NCBI GenBank assembly: GCA_000733415.1
Contig: KL662191.1
Coordinates: forward strand, 4,867,350-4,931,349
Source of the DNA: [Leptolyngbya] sp. JSC-1
GTDB lineage: Bacteria; Cyanobacteriota; Cyanobacteriia; Elainellales; Elainellaceae
Length of the DNA: 64,000 bases
Reading direction: 5' to 3'
The position numbers and the translations under genes are program-made. Shown piece by piece: positions 43,723-52,523 of the stretch; the first letter of the stretch is position 1; each line of letters begins with the position of its first letter. The notes below the pieces were generated by a model. The model did no database searches. It saw nothing but the letters and a program-made list of their open reading frames with translations, and had not been told where the DNA came from.

Positions 43723-44694
43723 ATGAATACACCACTGATTTCCGTTATTATTCCGGCATACAATTCTGCAACAACTATTGAAAGAACGATACGATCTGTT
43801 TTAGATCAAACTTATACTCATTTTGAATTGCTGATTATCAACGATGGTTCAACAGATCGAACTTTAGAAGTTGCTTCTAGTATTCAAGATGAGCGGATAA
43901 AAATATTTTCCTATCCTAACTCTGGTGTTCATGCCAGCCGTAATCGGGGCATTGCTCAAGCAGCAGGAGACTATATCACTTTTATTGATGCCGATGATCT
44001 TTGGACGGTGGACAAGCTAGCAGCTCAGCTCAATGCTTTGCAACAAAATCCTCAAGCGGCTGTTGCCTATAGCTGGACTGATTATATTGACCAGCAGGAT
44101 CAGTTCTTACGCAAAGGAACCTACATCAAAGCGAATGGCAATGTCTATGCTAAGTTGCTAGGCACAAATTTTTTGGAGAATGGTTCCAATCCGCTAATTT
44201 GCAAATGGGCCTTTGCTGAGGTGGGTTTGTTTGATTGTGTCTTAAAAAACGCGGGTGATTGGGATATGTGGCTCCGGCTGGCAGCTCGCTATCCGTTCGT
44301 TTGTGTGGCGGCTCCGCAAATTTTATATCGGGTTTCTCCCAAGTCTCTCTCCACCCACCTTTGGAGTATGGAAACCTGTTGTATAGAGATTTTGGAGAAA
44401 AATTTTGCTACGGCTCCAGCTGAGCTTCAGCCACTGCGAGGCCAGTGCTTTAGCAACTTTTATCTGTATCTAGCCCTAAAAGCACTTGAAGCGAGTCAAT
44501 CTCGCTCCAGCAGCCTTAAAGCGATTCACTACTTGTTACAGGCTGTGAAGTATGATCCTTCCCTGCCCCGCCGCCGTCAGTTTTTAACCTTATTAACTTT
44601 GGTAAAAGCATTTTTAGGGGTTTTATTTTCACCACAAATTGCTCGACAACAGCTATCGCTCATCAAAAAGCAGCGCCAAGTCATAGCGCAGTAA
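43723..44694 (+). CDS. GT2 family glycosyltransferase
   Basis: A 323-residue GT2 enzyme. Motifs: SVIIPAYNSATTIERTI (donor site), LLIINDGSTD, and FIDADDLW (metal-binding DxD). After the catalytic half comes a helical region that resembles polysaccharide-assembly transferases. It follows the HpsE-like gene on the same strand, so both probably add sugars in one surface-polysaccharide pathway. The substrate is unknown. Confidence 0.85.
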   Translation: MNTPLISVIIPAYNSATTIERTIRSVLDQTYTHFELLIINDGSTDRTLEVASSIQDERIKIFSYPNSGVHASRNRGIAQAAGDYITFIDADDLWTVDKLAAQLNALQQNPQAAVAYSWTDYIDQQDQFLRKGTYIKANGNVYAKLLGTNFLENGSNPLICKWAFAEVGLFDCVLKNAGDWDMWLRLAARYPFVCVAAPQILYRVSPKSLSTHLWSMETCCIEILEKNFATAPAELQPLRGQCFSNFYLYLALKALEASQSRSSSLKAIHYLLQAVKYDPSLPRRRQFLTLLTLVKAFLGVLFSPQIARQQLSLIKKQRQVIAQ

Positions 44695-44921
44695 TGATTG
44701 CAAAACAAAATTGTAGAATAACGATTGGCTCTATATAGCGATCTGATTTGAGCCATAGAAATTGGAATAAGAAGGCGACTAAAGAACCTGACTAGGCCAT
44801 GATGCTCTATAGGCTTTGCGCAATTAGTTGATCAATTCAAGGAATAAATTGATAATGTAAAGTCAATTCCATCATCCTCGTTTTGTAACAGAGGAGACAC
44901 CATTCTTTCAAGGATTTGAAT

Positions 44922-45428
44922 ATGCCAAAAACCAAACAGCGGCCCTCTGCCGTCACCATTGTTTCTAAAGATGCGCTCGAACAGGCTGGTATAAGGTTGC
45001 AAGAGTTGCCGGATAAACCCAAGGAATTTTGGTCCCTACGGGAAGCGGTCGCCATTTTGCAAGAGGATATTACAGACGCGCTCAACCGGGGATACACCTA
45101 TGACGAAATCGTCAAACTCCTGGCCGGTAAAAACATTTCCATTACCGCTTCTTCGCTCAAACGCTATCTAGCGACCGCAAGGCGCGAAGGGAACGCCAAA
45201 ACTAGAAAGCCCAGAAAACCTCGCAATCAGGCCCTAGCCGTTACACAACCAATGGCTACAACCCCGTCTGCTGCCACGTTTGGGGCGCAATCGGCTCAAC
45301 CGCAGGTCAGGAAAACTACAACCACTCGATCAGCAGCTAAAGCGGCTCCTGTTAGTAAGAGCCGTGCTGCTGTTGGCAAGAAGGCTTCTTCCTCCACTAC
45401 GGGTAAGCGAGGGCGTAATCCTGCATAA
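44922..45428 (+). CDS. small basic protein with a possible DNA-binding domain and Lys/Ala-rich tail
   Basis: A 168-residue protein. Residues 1-90 form a small helical domain (SLREAVAILQEDITDALNRG; YDEIVKLLAGKNISITASSL), whose second part looks like a helix-turn-helix resembling segments of conjugal or partition-associated proteins. Residues 90-168 are Lys/Ala/Thr/Ser/Arg-rich, like a histone-H1-type tail, and should bind nucleic acid. I chose ATG 44922 because AAGGA at 44910-44914 is 7 bp away, and not the TTG at 44916. The family is not named with confidence. It stands alone between GT genes and the GMC gene. Confidence 0.6.
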   Translation: MPKTKQRPSAVTIVSKDALEQAGIRLQELPDKPKEFWSLREAVAILQEDITDALNRGYTYDEIVKLLAGKNISITASSLKRYLATARREGNAKTRKPRKPRNQALAVTQPMATTPSAATFGAQSAQPQVRKTTTTRSAAKAAPVSKSRAAVGKKASSSTTGKRGRNPA

Positions 45429-45686
45429 GTAGTGCGCTCAGTCTCACAATGGCCATACTGCATGTGCGTAAATCCGAATTCATCGGTTAGGCATCGTCAG
45501 CCGATCACGGCTTTTGCTTAAATGCCCTACTGAACTTGTTTCTAAATAGTTTGATTTGTATCGTTAGCAGTCATAGCTGCGCTCTCATCTACCTCCGCTA
45601 CAGTTCTGACATTGGTTTGCCAAGGCTTTACGAACGATATTGAGTGTTAAAACCACAGCAAAGGAGCACACCCTGCTTAAGACCTG

Positions 45687-47363
45687 CTAAGACATCGATC
45701 CGGCAACTGATGTAGTTTTGATCGCCTGCTTGAGATGATCGGCTAGGCGCAGTGAGAGGGCGACAATGGTCAAGGTTGGATTGGCAGAACCTCCGGTCGG
45801 AAAGACAGAGCTACCGGCCACATACAAATTGGCCAGCTGATGCACACGACAGTTTTGATCTACAACTCCCTGCTTGGGGTCTGCATGCATTCGAGTCGTG
45901 CCCATATGATGCGCCACACCTGAGGGAGAACATAAGGCTGGTGCTTGAGCTGCATCATAGGCCAGTTTGCCAATTCCAGCGTTCGCCAGTTCCTCTGCTA
46001 GCAGTTTTTGATTATGAGCCGCACTGCTGCGATCCATGCTTCCCCATTGCCAGTGTAGCGCTGCTTTTCGATAACCAAACCGATCCCGTTCCGCACTCAG
46101 AAACACCCGATTGCTGGGGTCGGGAGCCTGCTCAGTTTGAAAAAAGAATTGAAACATGCGAAAACGCTGCCGATTGTCAGGCATTTCTGACCAACCACCC
46201 CGACCAAACCCGTACAGCAAGGACTGATGTTGGGTTGCCGCAAGATAACCGGCTCGAGCGATATAATCCAAACCACCCAGAATGTGCCACAGATGTTGAG
46301 GCAGCTGATCGGGCAATTTTCCTCGCACGCCTGCTTCAGTCACGGTTTTGAAGGCAGCGATCGCCTTAAACTGTCTCCAACTCGGTCTAGGAAAGGCAAG
46401 AACAGCCAGGTTGAGTAAGTGCTTCTGCTGCATCAAGGTTGGACTTGGAGCCAGTTTGCCCAGAATGGGAGTGTTATCAACCCACCGCAGATCGTAAAGC
46501 GCCGTTTTGTTGAACAAGTTCGGATCATGGGGAATTAACATCCCCGCATCAACGAGGGGGTGATCCATAAAATACCGCCCTACTACATCATATTGATTGC
46601 CGAGACCAGCAGGCTGTTGACGATTGGAAGCTAGCAGAAGACGGGCATTTTCGATGCCACCCTGCGCCAATACAAAGAATTTGGCTGCAATCCAAAACTG
46701 TTTTCCGGCAAAGGTAGAAACCTTAACCCGCGCCACTGCCTGCGTAGATTCATGCGCTTCAATTTCCACTACGGTCGAATCAACACAAACTTTAATGTTG
46801 TTCGCTTGGGCAAGTGCGTCTCGGTAATCTTGGTAAAAAATCTGGCGTGGTCCGAACTGGAACACAGCCGTTTCGAACCGATCGGGGTTGAGGGGAAGCG
46901 GTTGACTGTCTGGCCGTTGCCAAGCTTCAGCATCGTAGGCATAGGGACCGGCTTGACAGACCGCCTGCGCCCGCTCATAGAACGGATCGAGATGGGACTT
47001 GGGGAAGGGCCAGCCGCTGTAGGGCAGCCAGTCTCGCTGCTCAAAATCAATCGCATCCAAAGGTGCATATCTGACCCCAATCGTTGACCGACCAAGTTTG
47101 ATTGCCCAAATATTCGAGTTACCTCCGAATTGGCGATGGCGCGTTGCTTGAGGTGAGAGAAATGGAGCGCCATAGGTCTGGCATTCACTCAGGGTTTGCA
47201 TTGCCGCTTGTGAGGTGGTATCTCCACTCTCTAGTAAGTAAACCTCTGTAGTTTGGCCTAGGAATTCACGCGCCAAGGTAATTCCGGCAGGGCCGGCACC
47301 AATAATACAAATCTCGGTGTTAATGACTGCATTCTCAGCAAATTCATTTGCGTTTATCAGCAT
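45687..47363 (-). CDS. GMC family FAD-dependent oxidoreductase
   Basis: A 558-residue flavoprotein of the glucose-methanol-choline family. The N-terminal Rossmann motif for FAD is CIIGAGPAGITLARE (about 18-32). The C-terminal GMC_C block is seen as HHMGTTRMHADPKQG and PTGGSANPTLTIVALSLRLADHL; the His in that block is the usual catalytic base. These enzymes oxidise primary or secondary alcohols or sugars. I chose ATG 47363 (MLINANEF) because GGAG lies 5 bp before it. A TTG at 47390 is also in frame. It is followed on the minus strand by a 258-bp intergenic stretch with no gene called. The substrate is unknown; the surrounding glycosyltransferases suggest a sugar, but this is inference. Confidence 0.85.
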   Translation of the reverse strand: MLINANEFAENAVINTEICIIGAGPAGITLAREFLGQTTEVYLLESGDTTSQAAMQTLSECQTYGAPFLSPQATRHRQFGGNSNIWAIKLGRSTIGVRYAPLDAIDFEQRDWLPYSGWPFPKSHLDPFYERAQAVCQAGPYAYDAEAWQRPDSQPLPLNPDRFETAVFQFGPRQIFYQDYRDALAQANNIKVCVDSTVVEIEAHESTQAVARVKVSTFAGKQFWIAAKFFVLAQGGIENARLLLASNRQQPAGLGNQYDVVGRYFMDHPLVDAGMLIPHDPNLFNKTALYDLRWVDNTPILGKLAPSPTLMQQKHLLNLAVLAFPRPSWRQFKAIAAFKTVTEAGVRGKLPDQLPQHLWHILGGLDYIARAGYLAATQHQSLLYGFGRGGWSEMPDNRQRFRMFQFFFQTEQAPDPSNRVFLSAERDRFGYRKAALHWQWGSMDRSSAAHNQKLLAEELANAGIGKLAYDAAQAPALCSPSGVAHHMGTTRMHADPKQGVVDQNCRVHQLANLYVAGSSVFPTGGSANPTLTIVALSLRLADHLKQAIKTTSVAGSMS

Positions 47364-47577
47364 ACTTGCTCCAGCATAATTTTGGCCCAAGCTCTCCCAG
47401 ACTTAGGTTCCAATAATTCGAACGCAAAACTTTCAGAGCAAAGCTCACTGGGGAAAATGGAAATTCCCCTAATCGTCAGCTAAGTCTGTGGGTTGATGCG
47501 AATATCTCTCAAGCGATCTGCTCCGCACCCTAGACCTGATGGTCTAACCTTATTGAGAAATTGCCAGAGAATACTCA

Positions 47578-47606
47578 AACCCCTGTAATTAGGAAAATCA
47601 GGGGTT
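47578..47606 (-). terminator. candidate hairpin between a GT4 gene and the GMC gene
   Basis: AACCCCTG at 47578-47585 pairs with CAGGGGTT at 47599-47606 (perfect 8-bp stem, 13-base loop). It lies between the end of the GT4 gene and the start of the GMC gene, both minus strand. No U-tract follows, so it is a candidate only. Confidence 0.35.
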
Positions 47607-47700
47607 CCCAGACAGCCTCAAAGCCCTATTATTGCTCCATAGTGCGCCTGCTCTGGGCAGAATTGCTCCTGATCCCTCCAGGCTGTAGTCTGCAATTCTC

Positions 47701-48864
47701 TCAGGACGGGTTCAGTGGGTTGAGACTTGCCGTACTCGTTGGCAGAGGTGCTGCTTTAAGTGGCTCATTTAAAGTATTTCCGTCTGAGTGAAAGCAGGAT
47801 CGATGCTCTGCTAGCTGCTTAAACTGACATACCAGATCCTGAACATAGGCTTCGCTAGTATGTTCCTGCAAAATTAGCTCATAGCCTCGCTGGGCTTGGG
47901 CTTCTGCCAGCTCCGGGTTGTTGATGAAATTGAGGATGGCCTGCTTCATAGCGGCAGCGTCTCCGGGAGCTACACCCGTTACAACTCCCAAATCGATCAA
48001 GCGTTCTGCCAAGCCGGGCGTGCGCGTGATGATTACTGGACGACGGCAAGCTAGCGCCTCCATCAGAGTCGTTAAGCCAGCTGAGTAGGTATTGTAGAGT
48101 AAGCTAATCACAACCATATCAGAGTTGCGATAAAGCTGACGAAACTGCCGCCATTCTTGCGGATGGGCGGTCATGTTGGGTGGCATCACCTCTGGAAAGG
48201 CTACCCGGGTTTTGGCTGAAGCGTTGGGAGAAACAGCGCAAATATTCACATCCACATCTAGATCACGGGTGGCCTCGGCCAGAGTTTTATAGTCTCGCTG
48301 CTCTAATCCTGCACTCGCAATCAACGGTCTTTGCTTTTCCAGGGTGACAGGACCGGGGCAGAAAAACCGCACGTCGGTTTGTTCACGTACCACATGCACT
48401 TTTTCCTGAGGTAGCTGCAGGTACTGCCGCAAATAGTCTGCTTTAAGCTGGGTGTTGGTTAGAAACAGATCAACCGACTGAGCCAAGCGAAATAGTTTCA
48501 AAAGGGCGCGCACACGCAGGCGTTTCGGCTCCAGAATATAAACCACCAGCTTAGGACGGTTGGCTTTGAACCCAGCCAGAATTGCCAGCGGAAATCCGAC
48601 ATCTTCTCCGGTGCAGAAGACGAGATCCTTGGCTGTCAGCTTGTTGATCAAAGAACGGGCCAGCGCCCAATGTTCCGGTTCGCTAGTCAGTTTGGCGAGG
48701 CGGCGATCGATCCAAGTGACTGCTTTAGCGTCGGGGTGGTGAACCGTGGCATCTAGCTCCTGGCTTAGATCCCACATGGTGTGGCGTGGGCATTGGTCTA
48801 GCTGGGCGTCACGGTGAAACTTGCTCAGGTCAACTGAGCGGCTCAAACAAATGTGGTATCTCAT
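47701..48864 (-). CDS. GT4-like glycosyltransferase
   Basis: A 387-residue GT-B fold glycosyltransferase. The C-terminal half has the donor-binding region SLLYNTYSAGLTTLMEALACR and PVIITRTPGLAE, which matches the E-containing GT4 signature in degenerate form. The N-terminal domain shows FCTGEDVGFPLAILAGFK. The start ATG is at 48864. It is upstream of the GMC gene on the same strand with a 337-bp gap. A 9-bp perfect hairpin lies just before the start (48906-48934). The acceptor is unknown. Confidence 0.8.
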   Translation of the reverse strand: MRYHICLSRSVDLSKFHRDAQLDQCPRHTMWDLSQELDATVHHPDAKAVTWIDRRLAKLTSEPEHWALARSLINKLTAKDLVFCTGEDVGFPLAILAGFKANRPKLVVYILEPKRLRVRALLKLFRLAQSVDLFLTNTQLKADYLRQYLQLPQEKVHVVREQTDVRFFCPGPVTLEKQRPLIASAGLEQRDYKTLAEATRDLDVDVNICAVSPNASAKTRVAFPEVMPPNMTAHPQEWRQFRQLYRNSDMVVISLLYNTYSAGLTTLMEALACRRPVIITRTPGLAERLIDLGVVTGVAPGDAAAMKQAILNFINNPELAEAQAQRGYELILQEHTSEAYVQDLVCQFKQLAEHRSCFHSDGNTLNEPLKAAPLPTSTASLNPLNPS

Positions 48865-49507
48865 GTAACCGGTGCTCCAATTGGCTCTCTTTTGGCTCTC
48901 TTAAGAATTGTTCGGGAACTGCTCTCGAACAATTGCTAACAAAACAAATGAATTCAATGAATCATGAACTGCCACTAAAACAGGTGCGGAAGCCAATGGG
49001 GGCTATGCTCCTCAACCTCTGCCTAGCGCAACAGGTAACCTAATCTGAATCGCTGTGTAGATCGCTGCTGTGGCTGATCAAAATGCCTTCAGCAATGCAC
49101 CGATACGAAACCATAACAAGACAATGCGTACAATCTCAGCTATGGGAACCATTCAGTAACAGTTATCAGGAATGATCCAACCTAGTAAATATTCAGTTAT
49201 TTAGAATGCTTCTAAACCGGTTTTCGTAAAGCATCTGTGATATGCACCTAGGTTTAAATTACGTTTATCTCCCTAGTCTGGCAATTGGCTGACAAAAAGT
49301 TCAACTCGACTTTATCGGAACTTTAATTACCTGTTAACCTTCACGGTAGTGTCGTGAGGCAATTACCGAGACGTCCGAAAACTTGGCGCAGTGATTCCAT
49401 TAGATTCCTATTTGCCCTCCTTTCCTTTAAAGCGACCTGTAATTTCAATCTACCGAGAAGGAAATTTGCTACCCTGATCTAGTTCAACCTTACTAGTTCA
49501 ACCTTCA
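48865..49507. other. intergenic stretch
   Basis: About 640 bp between the divergent GT4 and helicase genes. It holds the hairpin at 48906-48934 (AATTGTTCG / CGAACAATT). A repeated CTAGTTCAACCTT motif lies just before the helicase start. I see no gene or RNA. An 85-codon plus-strand frame at 48786-49043 overlaps the GT4 gene and has no recognisable features. Confidence 0.5.
48906..48934. promoter_or_regulatory. 9-bp perfect inverted repeat upstream of a GT4 gene
   Basis: AATTGTTCG at 48906-48914 and CGAACAATT at 48926-48934 flank an 11-base loop, about 40 bp before the GT4 start on the minus strand. It could be an operator or a leader hairpin. No conserved regulator site is recognised. Confidence 0.35.
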
Positions 49508-51115
49508 GTGACAAAACAAGCCCCTGAGAAGCAGCCAAACCAGGCTCAGCCATTGCAGCCTCCCACACTGCGACCTTACCAAAGCAAGCTGATCAAAGAT
49601 CTCTACATTAAATTAGGCCAAGGCTATCGCCGTGTTGCCATCATTGCCGGAACAGGGGCCGGTAAAACCGTGATTGGCGGCAAAATCTGTGCTGATACGG
49701 CTGCCCGAGGATTGCGGCTGATGTTTTTGGTGCACCTGGATGTGTTGGTGGGACAAACCTACAAAAAAATGCAGGCGTTTGGGTTGCGCTGTGGATTCAT
49801 TAAAGCAGGCTGGCACGAAGACCCAGCGGCTCCAATTCAGATTGCCAGTATCCAAACCATGGAAAAACGATCTTGGTGGCGCGACTGGCAGGCTAATGTC
49901 GTGTTTTTTGACGAAGGGCATACCACTGTATTCAGCCGGATTGGACAGGAAATTATCTACGAAACCCATCCCAAGGCTGTGCATCTCGCTATGACCGCGA
50001 CTCCTTATCGGCTGGGGCGGGAACAGTTGGGCGACCACATGCAGACCTTTGTGGCATCCCCCATTCCAGCCGAGCTTCAGCGTATGGGCTATCTGGCTCC
50101 AATGCAGTATTACGGTGTGCCCAGCGGCTCAGAGATTAACCTATCCGAGGTGCGGACCGTGGCCGGAGACTACGACGAACGGGACCTGAAGAATGCCTGT
50201 GACCGACCGGAACTGGTGCAGCGGATTGTGGAAGAGTGGCATCGCCTTACGCCCGGTAAACGCACGATCGCGTTCTGTGTGGATGTGGAACATGCGCGTC
50301 ACGTTGCCGAAGCCTTCAAAGCATCTGGAGTTGCTGCCGCTGTAGTGGATGGCAGTACGCCCATCAAAGAACGGCACCAGCTCTATCAGGATTTGGGAGC
50401 GGGCTGGCTGCTGGTGTTGACCTCCTGTAATGTGATCAGTATCGGGTTTGATGAGCCGAGTGTGGAGGTTGGGCTGCTGCTGCGTCCGACTCAGTCTCGC
50501 GCTTTACACTATCAGCAGGTTGGCCGCCTGTTGCGCATCTCGCCTGTCACCGGTAAGACCTGCGGCACTATTCTGGATCAGGCTGGTAATCTGCGCCGCT
50601 TGGGCTTCCCAGAAGATATCAAGGAATACCATCTGCCCACCAGCAAAGAACCCGGCACAACAGAAACCACACCTACCAAGCAGTGCCCCCACTGCAACCG
50701 CCTAGTTTGGGGGTTTGTGATGACTTGTCCTAGCTGTCGCTATGTTTGGGAAACCGAGCCGCAGATTCGCACCGATGAGTTAGTGGAGGTTTACAGCGAA
50801 GAGTTGCTGCGCCAGATCGAACGCCGCAAAATGTACGAGTTCTTTCGGATCCAGCGACAAAAAACCTTCCGGGAAGGATCCGCCCCCAACTGGACCAAAC
50901 GGGTATTTTATGAACAGTTCGGCTGTTTACCGGAAACAGACTGGTGCCTTGGCTCCATTTTTGGCGACACACCCAGCCTAGAGGACAAGTACGCCTATCG
51001 AGACTATCTGATCCAAACGGCGCAGCGGCATGGCAAATCGATTGCCTGGGTAATCGAAGAGTTTCAGCAGGAGTTTGGCTTTGATAGCTGGCAAGATGTG
51101 TTTTTGCCGAACTGA
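49508..51115 (+). CDS. DEAD/DEAH-box superfamily 2 helicase with zinc ribbon
   Basis: A 535-residue SF2 helicase of the SSL2/RadD-like group. Motifs: I (GTGAGKTVIGG, about 46), II (FFDEGH, about 136), III (AMTATPYR), and VI (QVGRLLR, about 340). A zinc ribbon follows the helicase core, with CPHC and CPSC near 393-412, then a C-terminal helical region. It starts with GTG at 49508. It stands alone, facing away from the GT4 gene. Repair or recombination roles are likely for the family, but the sequence does not define the substrate. Confidence 0.85.
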   Translation: MTKQAPEKQPNQAQPLQPPTLRPYQSKLIKDLYIKLGQGYRRVAIIAGTGAGKTVIGGKICADTAARGLRLMFLVHLDVLVGQTYKKMQAFGLRCGFIKAGWHEDPAAPIQIASIQTMEKRSWWRDWQANVVFFDEGHTTVFSRIGQEIIYETHPKAVHLAMTATPYRLGREQLGDHMQTFVASPIPAELQRMGYLAPMQYYGVPSGSEINLSEVRTVAGDYDERDLKNACDRPELVQRIVEEWHRLTPGKRTIAFCVDVEHARHVAEAFKASGVAAAVVDGSTPIKERHQLYQDLGAGWLLVLTSCNVISIGFDEPSVEVGLLLRPTQSRALHYQQVGRLLRISPVTGKTCGTILDQAGNLRRLGFPEDIKEYHLPTSKEPGTTETTPTKQCPHCNRLVWGFVMTCPSCRYVWETEPQIRTDELVEVYSEELLRQIERRKMYEFFRIQRQKTFREGSAPNWTKRVFYEQFGCLPETDWCLGSIFGDTPSLEDKYAYRDYLIQTAQRHGKSIAWVIEEFQQEFGFDSWQDVFLPN

Positions 51116-51292
51116 AACCAAGATTTTGGTAGCAACCTGGGAAGAGGGAGGCAGAAGCCAGGAGCAGAAGTAGGAGCCAGAATCGTTCTTGCTTCCAGAC
51201 AAGCAGATCTGCCCGTTGATGCTCCGCTGCCGTTACCTTGCTACCAACCCCACTCCTGATATCAACTCCGACTAAACGCCCTAATTTAGACG

Positions 51293-51387
51293 CTGTATCG
51301 TACAGGCGTTTTGCATAGGCATAGCCTTTCCGCAGGAAATAACGCCTTTACACGTATCGTAGAGGCGTCTTGCAAAACGCCTCTACG
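51293..51387. repeat. palindromic short dispersed repeat, two units
   Basis: The region before the pentapeptide gene has CGTATCGTACAGGCGTTTTGCA (51296-51317) and CGTATCGTAGAGGCGTCTTG followed by the palindromic partner AAAACGCCTCTACG (to 51387). The GTAGAGGCGT-type palindrome is common in cyanobacterial intergenic DNA. It can form a hairpin and may be a small mobile or processing element. The remaining intergenic sequence from 51116 shows repeat words of GAAGCCAGGAGC type. Confidence 0.75.
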
Positions 51388-51540
51388 CGAACTCTGGCTG
51401 ATCAACCGGATTGATATGGCTCCTGGCTCCTGTCTTCTCACAATTTCCCCATTCAGGACTGCTACGTTTTACTGCTATTGCTGCCAGCAGAGAATTTTTT
51501 CAGTACACTTTGAACGATCCACTAGTGAGCGTGTGAATCT

Positions 51541-52350
51541 ATGAGAGCTTGCCTTCCCGGCGTTGTTGCCTTGACCTTGCTGGTAGCAGGAGGAGGAATG
51601 CCCGCTGCCTATGCGGAAAATCTGGAACACACCCAGCAACTGCTGACTACTAAAGAATGTCCTGGCTGCGATCTCAACCGAGCTGGATTGGTCTACGTCC
51701 AGCTGATGGGAGCCAATTTGGCAGCGGCCAACCTGATCCAGGCCAACTTTAGCCATGCTAATCTCAGTGGGGCCGATCTCAGCCAAGCCCAACTCAATGG
51801 GGCCGTGTTGTTTGGAGCTGACCTGACGGGAGCTAACCTGAGCGGAGCCAATTTGCAAGGGGCTGACCTGAGGGAGACGATTCTTACCAATGCCAATCTA
51901 GAAGGCGCTAATTTGGATGGGGCCAACCTGTTGGGTGCGGTGGGCCTGCCCTCAAACCTGGCAACGGCAGATAATTACTATCGCTGGGGCATGGAAGAAG
52001 CCGCTAGAGGCAACTTCCGGGGAGCCGTGAGCTACTATAACCAGGCGCTTGGCATCGAATCGGACTTTGCCCATGCCTATTTGGCTCGTAGTATTGCCCG
52101 CTTCCGGTTGGGCGACCGAGCCGGTGCTCTGGAAGACGCCAGATATGCCGAGCAGCTCTACACCGAACAAAATCATGAGCGAGGCCAGCAGATCGCATCT
52201 CAGTTTGCCCTCGGCATCGAGGAGGCAGAAGAAGCCTACGCCAAACAACAGCGAGGGGGTGGCGGCGGTGCGGGCGGCAATATCCTGAATGTGCTGAGCG
52301 GCTTAGCTGGATTCGCGCTGCAGGCGTTGCAGTACATGTCCTTCTTTTAA
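51541..52350 (+). CDS. secreted pentapeptide-repeat/TPR protein
   Basis: A 269-residue protein with a signal peptide (hydrophobic VVALTLLVAGGG, cleavage probably after AYA at about 26). Residues 45-140 are pentapeptide repeats of A(D/N)LSxA type (about 16 units, e.g. ANLSGADLSQAQLNGA), forming a right-handed square beta-helix. Then come two TPR-like helical hairpins (about 145-225: YRWGMEEAARGNFRGAVSYY, YLARSIARFRLGDRAGAL), a Gly-rich stretch and a hydrophobic tail ending SFF. Likely located in the periplasm or thylakoid lumen. The function is unknown; the repeat type does not indicate enzymatic activity. Confidence 0.85.
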   Translation: MRACLPGVVALTLLVAGGGMPAAYAENLEHTQQLLTTKECPGCDLNRAGLVYVQLMGANLAAANLIQANFSHANLSGADLSQAQLNGAVLFGADLTGANLSGANLQGADLRETILTNANLEGANLDGANLLGAVGLPSNLATADNYYRWGMEEAARGNFRGAVSYYNQALGIESDFAHAYLARSIARFRLGDRAGALEDARYAEQLYTEQNHERGQQIASQFALGIEEAEEAYAKQQRGGGGGAGGNILNVLSGLAGFALQALQYMSFF

Positions 52351-52523
52351 TCTCTGGGTTGAATGGGTTGCTGCTAAGCGCCTCGTCGAGGTGGAGGCGT
52401 TTGATGGTGTCGGCTGACCGAACCCGATTGAATTTGACCGGCTTGGTAAATCTGCCGATTTCGCCATCAAAGCTGCTGTAAGGATAGACGCTAGCAACGA
52501 GATTGATAGAATATTAAAACTTC

